A stretch of DNA of 64,000 nucleotides from Flavobacterium hungaricum. GTDB taxonomy: Bacteria; Bacteroidota; Bacteroidia; Flavobacteriales; Flavobacteriaceae. The notes beneath the pieces are model-generated. The model did not search any database, was not told the origin of the DNA, and saw nothing but the letters and a program-made list of their open reading frames with translations. Below are positions 26,245 to 35,900 of the stretch, one piece after another. The translations under genes and the position numbers were made by a program. How positions within the stretch are numbered: the stretch's first letter is position 1; every line of letters starts with the position of its first letter. The DNA lies in assembly GCF_015182285.1 (NCBI RefSeq), contig NZ_PRDM01000001.1, positions 62,001-126,000 of the forward strand. The letters are read 5' to 3'.

Positions 26245-26928
26245 ATGAACAGCAAAAAACGGATGACGAAAGGACTTTCGGTTGGTTTTTTATTGCTGTT
26301 GTTAATGGGAACTAAATCTACTGCCCAAGATGCAGCTGGTTTTCAGTCCAATCAGTTTTACAAAGTAATTTCATTCGGCGAAAAAATTGATTTCGGAACT
26401 ATCGATGAATCTGTAACATGGACCATTGCTAATTCTGCAAAGAATATTCACGCTACAATTCGCGGTAATGAAATTAACAACTATTCATTCCAAGAACCGG
26501 GCGAATACGAAATTAATTTTCGCGAAAACAAGAAACACGACGAAGAATGCCATCATCCGGCTTTTGCAGAAAGATTCAAAGTAAAAGTAGAAGCTGTGAG
26601 ATTGACTTTTGATTTTTCTAAAATCTCATTTTCAGAACAAATTGTAAGAGGAAGAAATTATTCCGATTTAATAATTACTGTTCCTGCAAAAATTACTACA
26701 AAAGATAATTCCAATACAAAATTGCCTGCACCAACTATGTCAGTTGCGGGATTAGGGGTTTCATTTACTGTTGAACCAGTAGAAAAAGAGATTGTTATTG
26801 GTAATAAAACACAATTATTAAAATATAAACTATCAGGAATCGTCAATCAAGAAACTTATTTGATGTTTGATTTTAATGATTTTAATAATCAGGTTCAGAC
26901 CTACAATCTTCATCAGGTAATAAAATAA
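26245..26928 (+). CDS. Small secreted protein preceding the adhesin
   Basis: The ATG at 26245 gives a normal signal peptide (MNSKKRMTKGLSVGFLLLLL, then cleavage near STAQ). An upstream in-frame ATG at 26215 would add ten residues. The mature part of about 200 residues looks all-beta, with Ig-like strand patterns, and has no Cys-based or enzyme motif. It ends 4 bases before the adhesin start, so the two are co-expressed. It may be a cap or partner of the adhesin; no family is recognised. Confidence 0.65.
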   Translation: MNSKKRMTKGLSVGFLLLLLMGTKSTAQDAAGFQSNQFYKVISFGEKIDFGTIDESVTWTIANSAKNIHATIRGNEINNYSFQEPGEYEINFRENKKHDEECHHPAFAERFKVKVEAVRLTFDFSKISFSEQIVRGRNYSDLIITVPAKITTKDNSNTKLPAPTMSVAGLGVSFTVEPVEKEIVIGNKTQLLKYKLSGIVNQETYLMFDFNDFNNQVQTYNLHQVIK

Positions 26929-26932
26929 TTCA

Positions 26933-29900
26933 ATGAGTATGATAAAAAACTACTTTACTTTAAATAGAGTATTGAATTTACAAAAGACAATTATTTTGTT
27001 TTTTGTCTTTTTTGTATTCAGTCAGGTATCAAACGCACAGTGTGCTATTCCTGTTCAGGGATGTTCAGGTACCAATTTATCCAATTTTGGTGCTGATTCT
27101 AATAATGATGCTTCATCGATAGAATATGATAACTTTATATCAAGTTTTCATAGTACCATCGTTCGAACTTCAGATGGTTCTCTTCAAGTTTGGGGAGAGA
27201 AAGTGGGGAATGATGGAACTACAAATGTAATGTCACCTTTAACAATAAACAAAGCGAATTTTACGGGATTAAATTCTGGAGTTACAGTATTAAAAGCAGC
27301 ACTTGGGAGTAATTCTACGAATGGTACCCAAGGAATAGTTTTGGCTACAGACGGATTGTATGCATGGGGCACAAGAGGAGCGGTTTTAGCTAATAGCATT
27401 GGTACCAGTTCAACATTTCAGAAAATCGCAATAGGTTCAAATGCTAACGGATTACCAACTGGTGTAAATCCCAGTGATGTAAAAATGATGTTTGCAACCT
27501 ATAAAACGTTAGCTATTACGACATGCAGTGGAGATCTATGGGTAATTTCTCAAACGGCAAGTGTTAGAGGAAATGGAGGTACAGGTGATGCTTTAAATTG
27601 GTACAGAGTAACAACTTCAGAGACTGGTAACCCATTTTTGACGAACGTTGTTGTTTGTAGAGGAAGTCTGGATGGCCTTATGGCTTTGAAATCGGATGGT
27701 ACAGTCTATGTTTGGGGTAGTAATGTATACCTTGGTGATAGTAATCCTGTCATAGCTAGTCAGACTACAGCCGCGCGAATGACACTACCAGGATCTATAA
27801 CTCCAAAAATGATTGGATCTACATGTAATAGAGACAATCAAAGAAGTTATTATATACTGGCAACTAATAGTAACCTGTATTCGCTAGGATCAAATGTGAG
27901 TAAACAATTAGGAGATTGGACTACTAATGAAAGACGATCATGGGTACAGCCAAGGTATACATCCACTACTGGACTAGTTATGGATAATATCAGATGGATC
28001 AGTGTACAAGAACATGATACAGAATATGGTGCAATAAATGTAATTAACACTAATTATAATTTATATGCATTTGGGCAGAATGATAATAGATTACTTGGTG
28101 GAGGTAGCGCTAACTCTGTAGATCCACTTATGCCAGCTGGTGTAGCTGCTTCTGATAAAATTTTAGCAGTTGAAACAGGCGGACATACTTCGATGATTGT
28201 TAAGGCTTGTGAACCAAGATTTGGTTATGTTGGTCATAGAATTAATGGCAGCATGGGGAGTGGACCGACTGCAACTACTGGAACTGAAAATTCTTTTAAC
28301 TTTGCAACTGCCAATGTACAGATTTGCGGTGCGGAATCAAATCCAGTAATTCAGCCGATTTCATTAGGAGGAGGACCAGATTCTAAATATTGTATTGATG
28401 ATCCAGTTTTACTAAATCCGACTCCTGCAGGGGGAACATTAACTCTTGTGAGCGGCCCAGGAACTTTGTCAGGTAATACGCTGACTTTTACAGGAGTTGG
28501 TACTGTTCAAGTTCGATATACAGTTACTACTTCATGTGGAGGTACAACCGTAACCAACAGAACTTTTGAAGGTGTACTTTGCCCAGCTGATCTTGAGATT
28601 ACAAAAGTGGCAAATAGTAGCACTCCAAGTGTTGGGAATAATGTTATTTTTACCATTACAGCCAAAAATAATGGTTTGTACAAAGCTACAGGTGTAACTG
28701 TAAACGATGTACTTCCTTCTGGTTATACTTTTGTAAGTGCCACTCCTTCTGTAGGAACTTGGACTGCGCCAAACTGGACTGTAGGAAGTCTTGCCAGTGG
28801 CGCAAGTGCAACCTTACAGATAACAGGTACGGTGAGAGCAACAGGATCTTATGCAAATACAGCAACAGTTTCTGGAAATAACCCAGACGGTACTGCTGGA
28901 AATAATTCGGCAACATCGACGCCTTTAGTTCAAACAAATCTTTCGGTAACAAAAACCGTTGACAATACGACACCAAATGTTGGAAGTGATGTTACTTTTA
29001 CGATCACAGCTTCTAATGCGGGACCTAGTACTGCAACAGGAGTAACGGTTACCGATAATCTTCCTTCTGGATATACATTTGTAAGTGCCTCACCTTCGAC
29101 AGGTACATGGGCAGCTCCAGATTGGACTATTGGAAACCTTGCTAATGGAGCAAGCACAACGCTTACAATGGTAGCAAGGGTAAATGCAACAGGTTCGTAT
29201 GCTAATACAGCATCTATTGCAGGTTCACAAAGTGACCCTACACCAGGAAATAACTCTGGTTCAGCTACACCAACTGTTAACCATTCACCAACTGCAGTAA
29301 ATGATCCTTATACAGTAAATGAAGATAACACAGTTACATTGACACCGCTAAGCAACGACAGCGATGTAGATGGTAATACGATCAGTTTAGTTTCTATAAA
29401 CGGAACTACTTTAACAGGTTCTGCACAAAGTATCACAGTTTCAAACGGAACGGTAAACATCTCTGGTTCTGGAGTAATTAGTTTTACCCCAACAGCAAAC
29501 TTTAATTCAACTACGCCAGTAAGTATTCCTTATATAATTACAGACGGAAGATTAACTGCAACGGCAAATATTTTAATTACTGTTAATGCAGTAAACGATG
29601 CGCCGGTTGCAAATAACGATGGTTACACAGTTTTAGAAGGTGGAACATTAACTGTTACAACAGCAGCAGGAATCCTTTCAAATGATACTGATATAGATGG
29701 AGACTCTTTAACAGCAGTTTTAGTTTCAGGTCCGGCAAACGGAACGTTGACCTTAAACGCAAATGGATCATTCACTTATGTTCATGATGGAAGCGAGACG
29801 ATCACAGATAGTTTTACTTATAGAGCTAATGACGGAACGGCAAGCAGTAACATTGCTACTGTAACCATCACGGTTACTCCGGTAAATGATGCTCCGATCG

Positions 29901-32900
29901 CAGTAAATGATGCTTATACTGTTTTAGAGGGAGGAACACTAACTGTTACAGCAGCAAACAATATTTTGTTAAATGATACGGATGCAGAAGGAAATACACT
30001 TACAGCGGTTTTAGTTTCAGGTCCAGCCAACGGAAGTTTAACTTTAAATTCAAATGGGACTTTCACTTACGTTCATAACGGAAGCGAAACGACTACAGAC
30101 AGTTTTACTTACAGAGCTAATGACGGAACAGCAAGCAGTAACATTGCTACAGTAACCATTACCGTTACTCCGGTAAACGATGCACCGGTTGCAGTAAACG
30201 ATGCTTATACTGTTTTAGAGGGAGGAACACTCACTGTTACAGCAGCAAACAATATTTTGTTAAACGATACTGATGCTGAGAACAATACTTTAACAGCGGC
30301 TTTAGTTTCAGGTCCTTCAAACGGAACATTGACTTTAAACGCGAACGGATCATTCACTTATGTTCATGACGGAAGTGAAACAACGACAGACAGTTTTACT
30401 TATAGAGCAAATGACGGCACGGCAAGCAGTAACATCGCTACCGTAACCATTACCGTTACTCCTGTAAATGATGCTCCGAATGCAGTAAATGATGCTTATA
30501 CTGTTTTAGAGGGAGGAACACTAACTGTTACAGCAGCAAACAATATTTTGTTAAACGATACAGATGCTGAAAACAATACTTTAACAGCAGTTTTAGTTTC
30601 AGGTCCAGCCAACGGAACATTGACTTTAAATTCAAATGGTACTTTCACTTACGTTCATGACGGAAGTGAAACAACGACAGACAGTTTTACTTACAGAGCC
30701 AATGATGGAACGGCAAGCAGTAACATTGCTACCGTAACCATCACGGTTACTCCAGTAAACGATGCTCCGGTTGCAGTAAATGATGCTTACACCGTTTTAG
30801 AGGGAGGAACGCTTACCGTTACAGCAGCAAACAATATTTTGTTAAACGATACTGATGCTGAGAACAATACTTTAACAGCAGTTTTAGTTTCAGGTCCGGC
30901 AAACGGAACATTGACTTTAAACGCAAATGGATCATTCACTTATGTTCATGATGGAAATGAAACAACGACAGACAGTTTTACTTACAGAGCGAATGACGGA
31001 ACAGCAAGCAGTAACATTGCTACAGTAACCATTACAGTTACTCCGGTAAACGATGCGCCGGTTGCAGTAAACGATGCTTATACTGTTTTAGAAGGCGGAA
31101 CACTAACTGTTACAGCAGCAAACAATATTTTGTTAAACGATACTGATGCTGAGAACAATACTTTAACAGCAGTTTTAGTTTCAGGTCCGGCAAACGGAAC
31201 ATTGACATTAAATTCAAATGGTACTTTCACTTACGTTCATGACGGAAGTGAAACAACGACAGACAGTTTTACTTATAAAGTAAACGACGGAACAATTGAC
31301 GGAAACACAGCTACAGTAACCATCACGGTTACTCCGGTAAATGATGCTCCGATCGCAGTAAATGACGCTTACACTGTTTTAGAAGGCGGAACACTAACTG
31401 TTACAGCAGCAAACAATATTTTGTTAAATGATACTGATGCAGAAGGAAATACACTTACAGCAGTTTTAGTTTCAGGACCATCGAACGGTACATTGACATT
31501 AAATTCAAATGGTACTTTCACTTACGTTCATGATGGAAGCGAAACGATCACAGACAGTTTTACTTATAGAGCTAATGACGGAACGGCAAGCAGTAACATT
31601 GCTACAGTAACCATTACCGTTACTCCGGTAAACGATGCGCCGGTTGCAGTAAACGATGCTTATACCGTTTTAGAAGGCGGAACACTTACCGTTACAGCAG
31701 CAAACAATATTTTGTTAAATGATACGGATGCAGAAGGAAATACACTTACAGCAGTTTTAGTTTCAGGTCCTTCAAACGGAACATTGACTTTAAACGCGAA
31801 CGGATCATTCACTTATGTTCATGACGGAAGTGAAACGACTACAGACAGTTTTACTTATAAAGTAAACGACGGAACAGTTGACGGCAACACAGCTACCGTA
31901 ACCATCACGGTTACTCCGGTAAATGATGCGCCTGTTGCAGTAAATGATGCTTATACTGTTTTAGAAGGCGGGACATTAAATGTTGTAACAGCGTCAGGAG
32001 TTCTTTCAAATGACACAGATGCTGAGAACAATACTTTAACAGCAGTTTTAGTTTCAGGTCCTTCAAACGGAACATTGACTTTAAACGCGAACGGATCATT
32101 CACTTATGTTCATGATGGAAGCGAAACGACTACCGACAGTTTTACTTATAAAGTAAACGACGGAACAATTGATGGGAACACAGCTACTGTAACCATCACG
32201 GTTACTCCGGTAAATGATGCACCTGTTGCAAACAATGATGCTTATACCGTTTTAGAAGGCGGAACACTAACTGTTACAGCAGCAAACAATATTTTGTTAA
32301 ATGATACGGATGCAGAAGGAAATACACTTACAGCCGTTTTAGTTTTAGGTCCAGCCAACGGAACTTTAACTTTAAATTCTGATGGTACTTTTACTTACGT
32401 TCATAACGGAAGCGAAACAACGACAGACAGTTTTACTTATAGAGCTAATGACGGAACGGCAAGCAGTAACATTGCTACAGTAACCATTACCGTTACTCCG
32501 GTAAACGATGCGCCGGTTGCAGTAAACGATGCTTATACCGTTTTAGAAGGCGGGACATTAAATGTTGTAACAGCGTCAGGAGTTCTTTCAAACGACACAG
32601 ATGCTGAGAATAATACTTTAACAGCGGTTTTAGTTTCAGGTCCTTCAAACGGAACTTTGACTTTAAACGCAAATGGATCATTTACTTATGTTCATGACGG
32701 AAGTGAAACTTCTACAGACAGTTTTACTTATAAAGTAAACGACGGAACAGTTGACGGAAATACTGCTACAGTAACCATCACGGTTACTCCGGTAAACGAT
32801 GCGCCTGTTGCGAATAATGATGCTTATACTGTTTTAGAAGGCGGGACATTAAATGTTGTAACAGCGTCAGGAGTTCTTTCAAACGACACAGATGCTGAGA

Positions 32901-35900
32901 ATAATACTTTAACAGCGGTTTTAGTTTCAGGTCCGGCAAACGGAACTTTGACCTTAAACGCAAATGGTACTTTTACTTACGTTCATGATGGAACCGAAAC
33001 GACTACAGACAGTTTTACTTATAAAGTAAACGACGGTACAATTGACGGCAACACAGCTACCGTAACTATCACGGTTACTCCGGTAAATGATGCACCTGTT
33101 GCAAACAATGATGCTTATACTGTTTTAGAAGGCGGCACATTAAATGTTACAGCAGCGTCAGGAGTTCTTTCAAACGACACAGATGCAGAGAATAATACTT
33201 TAACAGCAGTTTTAGTTTTAGGACCAGCAAACGGAACGTTGACTTTAAACTCGAACGGCTCATTCACTTACGTTCATGATGGAAGCGAAACAATCACAGA
33301 CAGTTTTACTTATAAAGTAAACGACGGAACAGTTGACGGAAACACAGCTACAGTAACCATCACGGTTACTCCGGTAAACGATGCGCCTGTTGCAAATAAT
33401 GACGCTTACACTGTTTTAGAAGGCGGCACATTAAATGTTACAGCAGTGTCAGGAGTTCTTTCAAACGACACAGATGCTGAGAATAATACTTTAACAGCAG
33501 TTTTAGTTTCAGGTCCAGCCAACGGAACATTGACTTTAAACGCGAACGGATCATTCACTTATGTTCATGATGGAAGCGAAACCACAACCGACAGTTTTAC
33601 TTATAAAGTAAACGACGGAACAATTGACGGAAATACTGCTACCGTAACCATCACGGTTACTCCGGTAAATGATGCGCCTGTTGCAGTAAATGATGCTTAT
33701 ACTGTTTTAGAAGGCGGGACATTAAATGTTGCAACAGCGTCAGGGGTTCTTTCAAATGACACAGATGCTGAGAATAATACTTTAACAGCGGTTTTAGTTT
33801 CAGGTCCGGCAAACGGAACGTTGACTTTAAACGCAAACGGATCATTCACTTATGTTCATGACGGAAGCGAGACTACTACAGACAGTTTTACTTATAAAGT
33901 AAACGACGGAACAGTTGACGGAAACACTGCCACAGTAACCATTACCGTTACTCCGGTAAATGATGCTCCGGTCGCAGTAAATGATGCTTATACTGTTTTA
34001 GAAGGCGGGACATTAAATGTTGCAACAGCGTCAGGGGTTCTTTCAAATGACACAGATGCTGAGAATAATACTTTAACAGCGGTTTTAGTTTCAGGTCCTT
34101 CAAACGGAATATTGACTTTAAACGCGAACGGATCATTCACTTATGTTCATGATGGAAGCGAAACTTCTACAGACAGTTTTACTTATAAAGTAAACGACGG
34201 AACAGTTGACGGAAATACTGCTACAGTAACCATCACGGTTACTCCGGTAAACGATGCACCAGTTGCAAACAATGATGCTTATACTGTTTTAGAAGGCGGC
34301 ACATTAAATGTTTCAGCAGCAAACAATATTTTGTTAAACGATACTGATGCTGAGAACAATACTTTAACAGCAGTTTTAGTTTCAGGTCCTTCAAACGGAA
34401 CTTTGACTTTAAACGCAAATGGATCATTTACTTATGTTCATGATGGAAGCGAAACGACTACAGACAGTTTTACTTACAGAGCAAATGACGGAACGGCAAG
34501 CAGTAACACAGCCACGGTAACCATCACGGTTACTCCGGTAAACGATGCGCCTGTTGCAAACAATGATGCTTACACTGTTTTAGAAGGCGGAACGCTTACC
34601 GTTACAGCAGCAAACAATATTTTGTTAAATGATACGGATGCAGAAGGAAATACACTTACAGCAGTTTTAGTTTCAGGTCCGGCAAACGGAACTTTAACTT
34701 TAAACGCAAATGGATCATTCACTTACGTTCATGACGGAAGCGAAACGATCACAGACAGTTTTACTTATAAAGTAAACGACGGCACAGTTGACGGAAACAC
34801 AGCTACAGTAAGCATCACGGTTACTCCAGTAAACGATGCGCCGGTTGCAGTAAATGATGCTTATACTGTTTTAGAAGGCGGGACGTTAAATGTTATAGCA
34901 GCGTCAGGAGTTCTTTCAAATGATACAGATGCTGAGAATAATACTTTAACAGCGGTTTTAGTTTCAGGTCCTTCAAACGGAACATTGACTTTAAACGCGA
35001 ACGGATCATTCACTTATGTTCATGACGGAAGTGAAACAACGACAGACAGTTTTACTTATAAAGTAAACGACGGAACAATTGACGGAAACACAGCTACCGT
35101 AACCATTACCGTTACTCCAGTAAATGATGCTCCGATCGCAGTAAACGATGCTTACACTGTTTTAGAAGGCGGGACGTTAAATGTTATAGCAGCGTCAGGA
35201 GTTCTTTCAAATGATACAGATGCTGAGAACAATACTTTAACAGCAGTTTTAGTCTCAGGTCCTTCAAACGGAACTTTGACTTTAAACGCAAATGGCTCAT
35301 TCACTTATGTTCATGACGGAAGTGAAACAACGACAGACAGTTTTACTTATAAAGTAAACGACGGAACAGTTGACGGTAACACAGCCACGGTAACCATTAC
35401 CGTTACTCCAGTAAATGATGCGCCTGTTGCAGTAAACGATGCTTACACTGTTTTAGAAGGCGGCACATTAAATGTTACAGCAGCTTCAGGAGTTCTTTTA
35501 AATGATACTGATGCTGAGAACAATACTTTAACAGCAGTTTTAGTTTCAGGACCATCGAACGGTACATTGACATTAAACGCAAATGGATCATTCACTTACG
35601 TTCATGATGGAAGCGAAACAATCACAGACAGTTTTACTTATAAAGTAAATGATGGAACAGTTGACGGAAACACTGCCACAGTAACCATTACCGTTACTCC
35701 GGTAAATGATGCACCTGTTGCAAACAATGATACGAACGCAAGTATCCCATCAACAGCAAATGCGACTTCAATCAATGCGCTTACGGCGACAGATGTTGAC
35801 GGAACAATTGCAAGTTATACTATCGTAACACTTCCAGCACACGGAACTTTAGCCTTAAACGGAACAGCAGTAACAGTGAATCAAATCTTGACACCTGCTG

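Noticed and set aside
31911..34427. Five 62-residue minus-strand open frames at 291-bp multiples
   Set aside because: They are the same antisense frame of the adhesin repeat unit, appear only because the repeats are in phase, and have no starts or context of their own.
29591..35701. Regular repeats that might be taken for a CRISPR array
   Set aside because: Units are 291 bp, in frame, and encode a continuous protein; there are no short repeats with unique spacers and no cas genes.
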